A stretch of DNA of 64,000 bases from Gammaproteobacteria bacterium. GTDB lineage: Bacteria; Pseudomonadota; Gammaproteobacteria; Pseudomonadales; Azotimanducaceae. The translations under genes and the position numbers were made by a program. The stretch is from assembly GCA_026708185.1 (NCBI GenBank), contig JAPOVK010000034.1, forward strand, positions 124,001 through 188,000. The letters are read 5' to 3'. Of the stretch, positions 27,980-35,575 are shown piece by piece. How positions within the stretch are numbered: the first letter of the stretch is position 1; every line of letters begins with the position of its first letter. The notes under the pieces are model-generated. The model saw nothing but the letters and a program-made list of their open reading frames with translations, was not told the DNA's origin and made no database searches.

Positions 27980-28422
27980 TCCGGTGAACTTGCCGCTAGC
28001 GGGTTGATGACCGCGAGGTCCGGGAAGCGCGAGAAATCGCGGTCCGCAGACCAGAGCACACGCACGCCGTGGTACAGGCAAAGCGCCGCGATTCGGGCGT
28101 CGTGCACAACCGCCCCTTGCAGATGCGCCGCTCGCGCAATCCGATCAAGGACGCCAAGGTAGCCTTCCCCCTCGGCGAGAAAGCCACCGTCAATGCTGTC
28201 GAGAAGCCGGCTTACCGCGTCCAAGGCCACAGCAACCGGGGTTGGATCCTTGAAAATCCTCGGATTCGAGACGACCGCGAGAAACTCGTGGGCGCACGGC
28301 CACGGCACTGACACGGGCTCCGCTCCGGCCACCGCGCCGCTCAACACCGCCCGGGCGCGCTCGTGGAAAGGCATCTCCGGGCGATGCGCGTAAACCAGCA
28401 GGTTCGTGTCGATCGCAATCAC
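27976..28422 (-). CDS. vapC: VapC-type PIN-domain toxin
   Basis: A 148-residue PIN-domain ribonuclease toxin. The acidic site is visible as VIAIDTNLLVYAHR, the second acidic residue in AHEFLAVVSN, VVHDARIAALCLYHGV in the middle and WSADRDFSRFPDLAVINPL at the end. VapC toxins cut tRNA or rRNA. The GTG at 28422 overlaps the antitoxin stop by four bases (GTGA), the usual arrangement, and fits the family start; the longer frame adds 14 unlikely residues. The module is self-contained and appears intact. Confidence 0.9.
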   Translation of the reverse strand: MIAIDTNLLVYAHRPEMPFHERARAVLSGAVAGAEPVSVPWPCAHEFLAVVSNPRIFKDPTPVAVALDAVSRLLDSIDGGFLAEGEGYLGVLDRIARAAHLQGAVVHDARIAALCLYHGVRVLWSADRDFSRFPDLAVINPLAASSPE

Positions 28423-28664
28423 GCACCGTGCTCCCGGTAGATCTCGTCCCGGAGCCGGTTCCACGTTGCGCCCGCGAACTCGGTCGTAAGCCCACTCCCT
28501 CCGTAGCTCGGGAAGTCCAGGCTCCGTTGCACCGCCTTCCGCCGGGCCTCAAGGCTGCGCTGCAGGCCTTCCTCGACCAGCCCGCGGAGAGTCGTACCTT
28601 CCCTTCGGGCAACGCCCCTGACTTGTTCGAGCAACTCGTCGGGAAGTTCGATCGTGGTCTTCAT
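28419..28664 (-). CDS. vapB: Ribbon-helix-helix VapB-type antitoxin
   Basis: An 81-residue antitoxin. MKTTIELPDELLEQVRGVAR gives the DNA-binding beta strand and first helix of a ribbon-helix-helix domain; the C-terminal part (LDFPSYGGSGLTTEFAGATW) would wrap the toxin. It begins at the ATG 28664, which lies inside a perfect 17-base inverted repeat, the likely operator. It is coupled to the VapC toxin by a four-base overlap. The intact reading frame and motif suggest a working module. Confidence 0.88.
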   Translation of the reverse strand: MKTTIELPDELLEQVRGVARREGTTLRGLVEEGLQRSLEARRKAVQRSLDFPSYGGSGLTTEFAGATWNRLRDEIYREHGA

Positions 28665-28679
28665 ACGGGTCACCCGTAT
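28663..28679. promoter_or_regulatory. Palindromic operator of vapBC
   Basis: The sequence ATACGGG-TCA-CCCGTAT is a perfect seven-base inverted repeat with a three-base spacer. It overlaps the vapB start codon on the minus strand, where ribbon-helix-helix antitoxins commonly bind to repress their own operon. Confidence 0.6.
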
Positions 28680-28866
28680 AGCTGATGTTGTCGTACCGTA
28701 TCACCCACGCGTGCGCAAGAAAAGCGCGTTGGACCCCGCTGGTCGGACGATCCCCGCCCGGTTGGGCGATCTTCGTAGACCTCCGTCCTTTGGGTTGTGC
28801 GGGTGGCAACGCCGGTCAGATCGGCGCTACGCTGTAGGCAACAGCAGTGTGCGCTTCGTTGATCTG

Positions 28867-29085
28867 ATGGCCAAATGGTTGCTCTTCCTCTTCGCCGTGC
28901 TCGTACTCGCCCTCATCCCGTGGGTCCCCGAACTGGTGCGGCTCAGGATTCGCTTTCTGCGGTGGATCCATTGGACGTGGGCGGCGGACTTCCTCGACGA
29001 CCACTTCACGGGTTGGTGCTGGTTCTTTCGTGCGGCACTCGCCTCGGTGGCGATCGTGCTGTTCTACATTGGATGGGCACTGTGA
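28867..29085 (+). CDS. Small membrane protein of unknown function
   Basis: A 72-residue protein with two hydrophobic helices: WLLFLFAVLVLALIPWVPEL at the N-terminus and ASVAIVLFYIGWAL at the C-terminus. The middle is rich in Trp and Arg. I do not recognise a family. The ATG at 28867 begins MAKWLLF; the longer upstream frame is polar noise. It is one base upstream of the PhyH gene start and so probably in the same operon. Confidence 0.6.
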   Translation: MAKWLLFLFAVLVLALIPWVPELVRLRIRFLRWIHWTWAADFLDDHFTGWCWFFRAALASVAIVLFYIGWAL

Positions 29086-29086
29086 C

Positions 29087-30034
29087 ATGACGACCACCAC
29101 CATCGCGACCCACGACTCGAGTGAACCGGCGGAGGCCGTCGTCGCCACGTTGCGCCGCGACGGCGCCGTGGTGGTCGCCAACCTCGTCGCGCCCGAGGAC
29201 ATGGACCAACTCACGGCTGATCTCAAGTTCGGCGACGAGACCAAGGCCGGCAACGACTTCATCGGCGGTTCCGACAACCGGTCCATCGGTGCCGTGCTCC
29301 ACGCCAATCCCGAGCTATGCGAGACTCTGCTCGTCAACGAGCGCGTGCTGGAAGTCGCCGACAGCATCTTGCGGCCGGAGAAGCCGATGGCCGCATCGTC
29401 GCAACCGGTCAAGCGTGAGAAGACCCGACTCGCAACCTCGGACGACGGCTGCGCCCAATACTTAAGCGTGGCCGCGCCGCCCGAGAGCGGTCCCTACTGC
29501 CACCACTACCGCGTCGGGGCCTCGGTGTCGATCGAGGCGCGCACCGGCGGCGCGGTGCAGGTGCTGCACCGGGAGATGGCCATCTACGAGCCGTACGTCG
29601 CCCACGGCCCGAGCACCCGGGATTACATCCTGAACATGATGTGGGCGGGCTCCGACTTCACCATCGCCAACGGCGCCACGCGGCTCGTTCCAGGCAGCCA
29701 CCTGTGGCCCGCCGACCGAGTGGCCAACGAGAGCGAAGTGGCGCAGGCCGTCATGCCCAAGGGCTCCGTGCTCTTCTGGTTGTGCAGGACGCTCCACGGG
29801 CTGGGTGCCTGCAACAGCAAGACGAGCCGTACGGGCATATTCCACTCGCTCGTCGTCAACTGGCTCGCCCAGGAGGAGAACCAGTATCTCGCCTTCCCGC
29901 CCGAGGCCGCCTCACGGTTGTCCCTCAAGGCGCGCCAACTTCTGGGCTACCGTTCGAGCGGCACCTGCGGCTGGGTCAAGGGCCGCGATTCGTATGACCT
30001 CCTGGCGTCCGGAGCGAGCGGGCCGCTGGAATGA
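29087..30034 (+). CDS. Phytanoyl-CoA dioxygenase (PhyH) family protein 2
   Basis: A 315-residue PhyH-type Fe(II)/2-oxoglutarate oxygenase. The core includes NGATRLVPGSHLWPADRV and SVLFWLCRTLHGLGACNSKT. The first metal site reads VLHREM (H161, E163), an HxE instead of HxD, like its paralogue at 9761-10588. The C-terminal WLAQEENQYLAF is again shared. The ATG at 29087 begins MTTTTIATHD. Its stop overlaps the luciferase-like gene (ATGA), so both oxygenases are co-translated. The substrate is unknown. Confidence 0.9.
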   Translation: MTTTTIATHDSSEPAEAVVATLRRDGAVVVANLVAPEDMDQLTADLKFGDETKAGNDFIGGSDNRSIGAVLHANPELCETLLVNERVLEVADSILRPEKPMAASSQPVKREKTRLATSDDGCAQYLSVAAPPESGPYCHHYRVGASVSIEARTGGAVQVLHREMAIYEPYVAHGPSTRDYILNMMWAGSDFTIANGATRLVPGSHLWPADRVANESEVAQAVMPKGSVLFWLCRTLHGLGACNSKTSRTGIFHSLVVNWLAQEENQYLAFPPEAASRLSLKARQLLGYRSSGTCGWVKGRDSYDLLASGASGPLE

Positions 30035-30789
30035 GACTCGGTGCGCTACTCGGCCCCGTGACCGGGAACTCGCCACGGACTTTCCTCGCCGAGCAGGCGC
30101 GCGCTTACGCCGACGAGGGTTTCGACAGTCTCTGGTCGGCCCAGGCCCTGGGACGCGGCTTCATGTTGCCCGACCCGTTCGTCGCCTTGAGCGTCGCTGC
30201 AACCGCCGCGACCGACGTCGAAATCGGTACCGCTGTCGTCCAGGCACCCCTCTACGATCCGATGGACCTCGCCCACCGGATCTTCTCGCTGCAGCAGATC
30301 TGCGGCGACCGCCTGATCATGGGTCTTGGCGCGGGCTCGACGGATGCCGACTTCGCCGCCTTCTCGCGCCGGTTCGAGACGCGTTTCGAGGATTTCCGGA
30401 GGCTTGCCGCCACGCTGCGGCAGATCCTGGCCACGGGCGGCAGCGAGCATGGCGACCTCTCGCCCTGGCCGTCCGTGCAGGGCGGCCCGCCACTGTTCCT
30501 CGGGAGCTGGGGTCGAGGCGTCGAGCGCGCGGCCCGCGAGTTCGACGGATGGATCGCCTCGGCGCACTACCGAACGGCCGAGCAGGTCATCGCGGCGCTT
30601 GGCCGCTACCGACAAGCCGGTGGTGGGCGCGCCGTGGTCTCGACCATCCAGTTGCCCGCCGGCACTGATCCGGGGGAACTGCGCGACAGGCTCGCCCGGT
30701 TCGCCGAAGCGGGCTTCGACGATGCCGTCGTGCTCATCCTGCCGGGCGGTCCGGCCCCCGACGCGGTGCGGAGCCTAGTCGAGACGTAG
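30031..30789 (+). CDS. Luciferase-like (LLM-class) flavin-dependent oxidoreductase
   Basis: A 252-residue TIM-barrel flavoprotein of the bacterial luciferase/F420 reductase group. Landmarks are the opening MRLGALLGPVTG, YADEGFDSLWSAQALGRGF, VEIGTAVVQAPLYDPMDLA and GDRLIMGLGAGSTDADF. It is shorter than the usual 300 or more residues, lacking part of the insertion. It overlaps the PhyH gene by four bases. Whether FMN or F420 is used cannot be told. The pair might act in sequence on one substrate, which is inference from the overlap alone. Confidence 0.85.
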   Translation: MRLGALLGPVTGNSPRTFLAEQARAYADEGFDSLWSAQALGRGFMLPDPFVALSVAATAATDVEIGTAVVQAPLYDPMDLAHRIFSLQQICGDRLIMGLGAGSTDADFAAFSRRFETRFEDFRRLAATLRQILATGGSEHGDLSPWPSVQGGPPLFLGSWGRGVERAAREFDGWIASAHYRTAEQVIAALGRYRQAGGGRAVVSTIQLPAGTDPGELRDRLARFAEAGFDDAVVLILPGGPAPDAVRSLVET

Positions 30790-30807
30790 TCCCGAAGCCG
30801 AGAACCG

Positions 30808-31521
30808 CTAGAGCAACTCATCGAGCGACTCAACGATCCGGTTCGGCACGATGCCCTCGCTCGTATCGAGACCGCTGCCGTGGGGGTCGATCCAGATCGC
30901 TTGGATACCGACCCGTTGGGCACCCGCAATGTCGGCCAACAGGTTGTCACCCACCATCCAGGTCTCTTGCGGCCGCGCGTCCAGGGACGACAGCGCATGC
31001 TGGAACGCTTCCGCATCCGGCTTGCCGAAGCCGACGTCACCCTCGACCTGGATGTGGTCGAAGTAGCGTGCCAAGCCGAATCCGTGAATCTTGTGCCATT
31101 GCTTCTCCGAACTGCCGTTGGTCAGCAGAGCGAGCTGGATGCCGCTCCCCCGCAACCGATCGAGAGCCGTCAACGCACCTTGGAATGGCTTAACCGCCTC
31201 GTCCCGCAGCGCCGTGTAGCGCCGGGCCATCGCGGCGACCAAGCCGGGGTCTGGATCATCGAACCCAAGCGAGGAGAGTGCCCTCGTGAAGATCGTCCGC
31301 CGGGCCGCAAGGAGGTCCAAGCGGCCCTCGCGTGCCTGCACATGGTTACCCCAAAACCAGTCCCGCGCACAAATCAGAGCGTCGAAGAGACACCTAGGCG
31401 CTATGCCCAAGCCATCCGCGAACTCCGCACAAACCTGCCGCCACGAGACCGCGGGATCGCCAGAGTCGAGGATGGTGTCGTCAAGGTCGAGAATGATCGC
31501 TTTCGGGTGCCCCGCCGCCAT
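30808..31521 (-). CDS. HAD-family hydrolase
   Basis: A 237-residue haloacid dehalogenase-type phosphatase. Motif I is LDLDDTILDSGD (nucleophile D12, acid/base D14), motif II is LALLTNGSSEKQWHKI, the Lys is in VEGDVGFGKPDAEAF, and motif III is MVGDNLLADIAGAQRVG. A helical cap lies between motifs I and II. The ATG at 31521 shares a base with the stop of the dipeptidase upstream, so they form an operon. Small phosphorylated metabolites are the usual substrates. Confidence 0.9.
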   Translation of the reverse strand: MAAGHPKAIILDLDDTILDSGDPAVSWRQVCAEFADGLGIAPRCLFDALICARDWFWGNHVQAREGRLDLLAARRTIFTRALSSLGFDDPDPGLVAAMARRYTALRDEAVKPFQGALTALDRLRGSGIQLALLTNGSSEKQWHKIHGFGLARYFDHIQVEGDVGFGKPDAEAFQHALSSLDARPQETWMVGDNLLADIAGAQRVGIQAIWIDPHGSGLDTSEGIVPNRIVESLDELL

Positions 31522-32468
31522 CAAGCCCAAACCTGTTCCGCAACCCTGAGCCAATTGAGCCCCATGACGCTGTCGATCTCTTGGCGTCGGAAACCGCTCC
31601 GCCCCAGCTCATCGGCGATGGCAGGCATCGCTTCGGGTTCTACGTAGTCGAGCGTGTCACCGTACGCGTCGCTTGGAAACATCTCCCGACTGGCGACGAA
31701 GAATTCCTCAAGCTCGGTGCTGTCGAACGAGTAGTCCAAGGCAATCCCGACGTGCTCGACACCGACCAGGTCCGCCACGTACTTGACGTGTTCGACGAGC
31801 GTGTCGACCGGCCCGCCGTTCGGTCCGAGGAAAATGTCCACACCGTTGATGCCGACAACGCCGCCGCTCTGCGCGCAGAGCCTGATCAGTTCATCCGGGA
31901 TGTTCCGAGGGTGATCCCACATCCCGAGCGGATTGGAATGCGAGAAGACCACGGGGTTGGTGCTCATCTCGATGATGTCACGCGACGTCTTGTAGCCCGT
32001 GTGGCTGCAGCACACCACCATTCCCGCCTTCTCGGTCCGCCTGACGAATTCACGGCCAAGCGCGGTGAGACCTTCATCCGTGTCCAAACAACCGCCACCA
32101 ACCCTGTTCGGCAGGTTGTATGCAGCCGAGATCGTGCGCACGCCGAGGCGGGCGTACTCGTCCAAGACGGCAAGGTCATGCTCGACGGCGCGCGCCCCCT
32201 CGATATCGAAAACCACGCCGAGCCGGTCGGCATTGTCGGGTGCGGTCAAGTCGCTCAGGGTTTTCGCCACGTAGATGTCCAGGCGGGTTTCAATCCACTC
32301 GGAGAAGAACCGGGCCATCTCCACGCCGTGGCCTGGGGCCATCATGTCGAACGTCACGTTCACGGAAACCACGTCGACACCCGCGCGCTTGTATCGGTAC
32401 AACTCGGGAAGGAACTCGCCATCCGGGCGCAGTGGCAGGCATCCGTGGTTGTCCCAGACTAGCGGCAT
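31521..32468 (-). CDS. M19-family membrane-dipeptidase-like amidohydrolase
   Basis: A 315-residue TIM-barrel protein of the peptidase M19 group. Family segments are VVFDIEGARAVEHDLAVLDE with the bridging acidic residue, VVCCSHTGYKTSRDI and VVFSHSNPLGMWDHPRNI for the metal histidines, and VGIALDYSFD. The first metal motif, usually HxD (DGHNDLP), reads DNHGCLP, so Cys stands for Asp, a variant that may change the metal set. No signal peptide is present. It is coupled to the HAD gene by a one-base overlap. Confidence 0.85.
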   Translation of the reverse strand: MPLVWDNHGCLPLRPDGEFLPELYRYKRAGVDVVSVNVTFDMMAPGHGVEMARFFSEWIETRLDIYVAKTLSDLTAPDNADRLGVVFDIEGARAVEHDLAVLDEYARLGVRTISAAYNLPNRVGGGCLDTDEGLTALGREFVRRTEKAGMVVCCSHTGYKTSRDIIEMSTNPVVFSHSNPLGMWDHPRNIPDELIRLCAQSGGVVGINGVDIFLGPNGGPVDTLVEHVKYVADLVGVEHVGIALDYSFDSTELEEFFVASREMFPSDAYGDTLDYVEPEAMPAIADELGRSGFRRQEIDSVMGLNWLRVAEQVWA

Positions 32469-32475
32469 GGCAGGA

Positions 32476-32937
32476 CTAGGAAGCGTTCAACGCCGCGCGG
32501 AACGCCGCAACGTGCCCCGCGACCCCGTCGTCGTGCAAGGCCAAGATGTGGGCGGCGAAGAGAGCGGCGTTCTTGGGACCATGGTTCCCGAGGGGCATGC
32601 CAGCAAGCGGAATGCCGCTCGGCAACTGGACGATGGAGAGCAGCGCATCCATCCCTTGTAGCGGACCCACGGGTACGGGTATCCCCAAGACCGGGCGCAG
32701 TGTCTTGGCGGCGACGACACCAGGCAGCGCCGCGCTGAACCCTGCGGCCGCCAGGTAGATTGAAACGCCGCGCGCATCGGCGTCTTCGATGTACTCGAAA
32801 AGGCGTTCGGTGTTCCGATGGGCGGACAGCACCTTGAACTCAAACGTGATCGAGAAGTCGCGCAAAACGGCAAAGGCGGGCTCAAGAAACCCCTCGTCAT
32901 TCTTGCTGCCCGCAACTATGCTCACGAACGATGTCAT
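32476..32937 (-). CDS. PurE-like AIR carboxylase family protein (divergent)
   Basis: A 153-residue protein with the PurE fold. It keeps VLSAHRNTERLFEYIEDAD, ILALHD, and GMDALLSIVQLPSGIPLAG. Two active-site regions differ from normal PurE: the opening is AGSKND where GSxSD is usual, and AGGAAHLPG is AGFSAALPG, so the catalytic-loop His is Ala (position 70). It lies in a run with a dipeptidase and a HAD hydrolase rather than purK. It may be a paralogue with another role, or one of the less usual PurE classes. The start ATG 32937 begins MTSFVSIVAG. Confidence 0.82.
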   Translation of the reverse strand: MTSFVSIVAGSKNDEGFLEPAFAVLRDFSITFEFKVLSAHRNTERLFEYIEDADARGVSIYLAAAGFSAALPGVVAAKTLRPVLGIPVPVGPLQGMDALLSIVQLPSGIPLAGMPLGNHGPKNAALFAAHILALHDDGVAGHVAAFRAALNAS

Positions 32938-33033
32938 TCCTAATCTGACTCCTGGCTGATTGTGTCGCGCGAAGCCTACCCCGACCGCTGTGCGCAGCCA
33001 ATGTAGGATGGGGCGGGGGCCGTTTGCCCACAA

Positions 33034-33612
33034 GTGACCGCAGAACACCTCGAACAGACGCTACGACGGATCATCCGGGATACGCCATGGCTCATGGACG
33101 CATTGCGTGCCGTGCGCTCGGTCGGCCCGCCTGAAGCGTGCATCGGCAGCGGAGCGATTCGAAATGCCGTGTGGGACGCGTTGCACGACTACACAACGCC
33201 GTCATTTCTCGCGGATGTGGACGTGCCTTACTTCGACCCGAATGACCTCACGGAAACCACGGAGGAACGGTACGCGAAGCAACTCAAGGAGTTAATGCCC
33301 GAGCTGGCCTGGGACGTCAAGAACCAGGCCGCCGTACATCTGTGGTTCCACAAGGTGTTCGGCCACGAAGTCGAGGCCCTCCACTCGATGAGAGACGCCG
33401 TAGCGACCTGGCCGGAAACGGCACTGGCCGTGGCCGTCTCGCTACGGCCAGACGATGCAATCGCAGTGACCGCCCCGCTGGGGCTCGAGGATCTGTTCTC
33501 CATGGTGGTACGACGGAATCCCAGGCGGGTGAGCGTGGAGACCTACCGGAAGCGAATCGCCGAGAAGATGTACAAGAAGAGGTGGCCTAGGGTTCAGATC
33601 GTCGACGACTGA
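33034..33612 (+). CDS. Nucleotidyltransferase-fold protein (NTP_transf_6/DUF925)
   Basis: A 192-residue protein of the DUF925 group. It has GSGAIRNAVWDALHDY and the acidic pair DVDVPYFDPND typical of the minimal nucleotidyltransferase fold, then ELAWDVKNQAAVHLWFHKVF and the closing YRKRIAEKMYKKRWPRVQIV. Function is not established for this group. It starts at a GTG (33034) and is divergent from the PurE-like gene, with 96 bases between the two starts. Confidence 0.85.
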   Translation: MTAEHLEQTLRRIIRDTPWLMDALRAVRSVGPPEACIGSGAIRNAVWDALHDYTTPSFLADVDVPYFDPNDLTETTEERYAKQLKELMPELAWDVKNQAAVHLWFHKVFGHEVEALHSMRDAVATWPETALAVAVSLRPDDAIAVTAPLGLEDLFSMVVRRNPRRVSVETYRKRIAEKMYKKRWPRVQIVDD

Positions 33613-33626
33613 CCCACTGCGGCGCG

Positions 33627-34826
33627 TCAGTCCTTCGTCGGCACCCGGATATGTTCGTTCGCGTCCACCACCGTGTCGGCGTGCTTCTCGAGTTGCTCGA
33701 ACCCGTAGCGGTTGCGGCGGGCCGCGGCGGCCGCGCGGTCCAGTACGGCTGGGTGCAGCGTGTCGTGAACGTCGGGGCAGACGTGCCGGAAGAACGGCTG
33801 CACGTTCTCGGGCAGCGCGTTGTACTCGGCCAGCGACAAAGGTCGGCAGACGGTGTTGAAGACGCCGCCGGGCGCGTAGTCGTCCACGGACAGCCACCAC
33901 GGACACCAGCGGTTGACCACCGCGACGCGCTTGCGACCGGACGTATTGTGCATGGCGGAGGCGTGCCAGGTGCGCGAGTCCTGGATGAAGACGGAGCCTG
34001 CCTTGGCTGTGACCTGCATGTCGCCCGGGATCGGTGCCGTGACAGTGATGCCGTCGCTCGGCCCGCGCGGATTGCGCGGATCGCGATGGGAGCCGGGCAC
34101 GACCCAGGTGGCTGCCGAGTCCGCGTCCACGTCCGTGAGGTACCAGATCATCACCAGGCACATGGTGACGTCGGGGAACGGCTGGCGGATGCAACCGGCG
34201 TTCTGCAACGGCTGGTCCGAACCATAGGCGGAGAGGTCGTGGGGCCAGTCGGTGTGCCACTCCCGCGTGTCCGCGCGCCCGCGGTACTTCGCCCGGCCGA
34301 ATCCGCCGGGTTCTGCGTCCGAGCCCGCCGCGATCGGGCGCAGATGGAGTTGCGCGATCTTCAGGTGGTCATCCAGCACGCGGCGCGCCACGGCGGTGAT
34401 GACGGGGTGGGCGAGATACGGCGCATAGCGCGGTAGCCAGATGATGTCGTTCGGGGGCTTGGGTGGACGCCCGACGCGGCCCACGGGTCGCAGTTCGACT
34501 CCAGGCGGCGCCTTGTCGAGTACCGCTTTCATGGTCTCAACGGAAGGGCTCCCGTCCACGGCCGCGTCCAGGACTTCCCGGATGGCAGCCATGTTGCGCG
34601 AGATGGACGCTTCCGCGGCGTCGACCTCGTCGCGTATCAGCGGCACATCGTCGGGCGCGACAACGTCGTCGAGGACACAGAAGCCGTACCGGGCTAGCGC
34701 TTCCGCACAGCCAGCGACGGGGTCGGCGGCGGTCTCATGGGCGCTGAACGCGTACCCGCGCGTCCGGACGAGTTCGGCGGTGGCAGCGACCGGATCCACG
34801 GCGGCCGACTTATGTCCGCTCGACAT
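33627..34826 (-). CDS. Phytanoyl-CoA dioxygenase (PhyH) family protein 3
   Basis: A 399-residue PhyH member with a longer N-terminal part than its neighbours. The metal motif is EWHTDWPHD (HxD intact), the distal His lies in DSRTWHASAMHN, and ATWVVPGSHRDPRNPRGPSD is the core loop. An Arg for 2-oxoglutarate binding fits SGRKRVAVVNRW. I use the ATG at 34826 (MSSGHKS); the longer frame runs into a decayed vapBC module. The substrate is unknown. Confidence 0.88.
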   Translation of the reverse strand: MSSGHKSAAVDPVAATAELVRTRGYAFSAHETAADPVAGCAEALARYGFCVLDDVVAPDDVPLIRDEVDAAEASISRNMAAIREVLDAAVDGSPSVETMKAVLDKAPPGVELRPVGRVGRPPKPPNDIIWLPRYAPYLAHPVITAVARRVLDDHLKIAQLHLRPIAAGSDAEPGGFGRAKYRGRADTREWHTDWPHDLSAYGSDQPLQNAGCIRQPFPDVTMCLVMIWYLTDVDADSAATWVVPGSHRDPRNPRGPSDGITVTAPIPGDMQVTAKAGSVFIQDSRTWHASAMHNTSGRKRVAVVNRWCPWWLSVDDYAPGGVFNTVCRPLSLAEYNALPENVQPFFRHVCPDVHDTLHPAVLDRAAAAARRNRYGFEQLEKHADTVVDANEHIRVPTKD

Positions 34827-34834
34827 CCGGCGCG

Positions 34835-35107
34835 ACCGTCGCCCGGGACAAAGACCTGGTGCCACGACGTTCGTTGTCGACGACGAACCTCCTGGCGTCA
34901 TCGCTCACGTGCGGCACGCGTTTCCTCCACAGCGAGCTTGAGCGCATCGGCGGCGTCCAGTCGCGCATGGTCGCGAACTCCCGCAACCAACGAGCGTGAG
35001 CTGGCACGGGGCCTGAACTCGTGCAGGCGCAAGCTCTCGTCGATGATGGAACTTATCGAACGCTCTTGCCGGACCTGGCCGCCGAGCCGTCCCGTTCGTC
35101 GCCACAT
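34835..35107 (-). pseudogene. Relic of a vapBC-type toxin-antitoxin module
   Basis: A 69-codon frame (34898-35107) reads VRQERSISSIIDESLRLHEF then RSLVAGVRDHARLDAADALK, the helical part of an antitoxin, but its N-terminal strand is missing or shifted. Directly after it, near 34850-34905, removing one A would give RRFVVDTNVV, the invariant start of a VapC PIN toxin. In the present sequence it reads RRFVVDNERRG and then enters the PhyH gene. So the module looks frameshifted and truncated by the PhyH gene start. Confidence 0.5.
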
Positions 35108-35575
35108 TCAGATTCCCTCCGGCGCCATGCCCTTCCTAGCCAACTCGGCGAGCGCTTCGTCGGTCTTCTCAAGGTGCGCGAGACCCATGCCGCGCAGCAC
35201 GTGGTCGGCCTTCGTGTACTGGATCTTCGTGTACGTCGTGATCTCGACGCGGTTGCCCCAGGGATCGAGGAAGTCCATGAAGCGACCGTCGAGGAACTTG
35301 ACGCCCAATTCCTCGAGACGCTCGCGGGCGAGGTCCTTGTCGTCCACCGCGATTCCGAAATGGCGGCGGTCGTCCGGTCCTTGGCGGCGCCCCTTGGCGA
35401 AGTTGATGAACTGGTCGCCGAAGTAGACGAATGCCGCGGTGTCGCTGCGTCTCGCGATCTCGAAGGTAAGGAACGCGCCGTAGAAGTCGAGGGCGGCATC
35501 GATGTCGCCCACCTCCAGCGCGATGTGATTGATGCCCACGGCGCGGGCGCGCCGCGGTGTGGCTTCGTCGTTCAT
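35108..35575 (-). CDS. VOC/glyoxalase-family protein
   Basis: A 155-residue single-domain VOC protein. Metal ligands fit GINHIALEVGDI (His), DRRHFGIAVDDKDL (His) and GNRVEITTYT (Glu), so it probably binds a metal, unlike the secreted VOC at 2461. The ATG overlaps the stop of the GrdB-like selenoprotein gene by four bases, so it is translated with it. VOC proteins include isomerases, ring-cleaving dioxygenases and resistance proteins. Confidence 0.87.
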   Translation of the reverse strand: MNDEATPRRARAVGINHIALEVGDIDAALDFYGAFLTFEIARRSDTAAFVYFGDQFINFAKGRRQGPDDRRHFGIAVDDKDLARERLEELGVKFLDGRFMDFLDPWGNRVEITTYTKIQYTKADHVLRGMGLAHLEKTDEALAELARKGMAPEGI

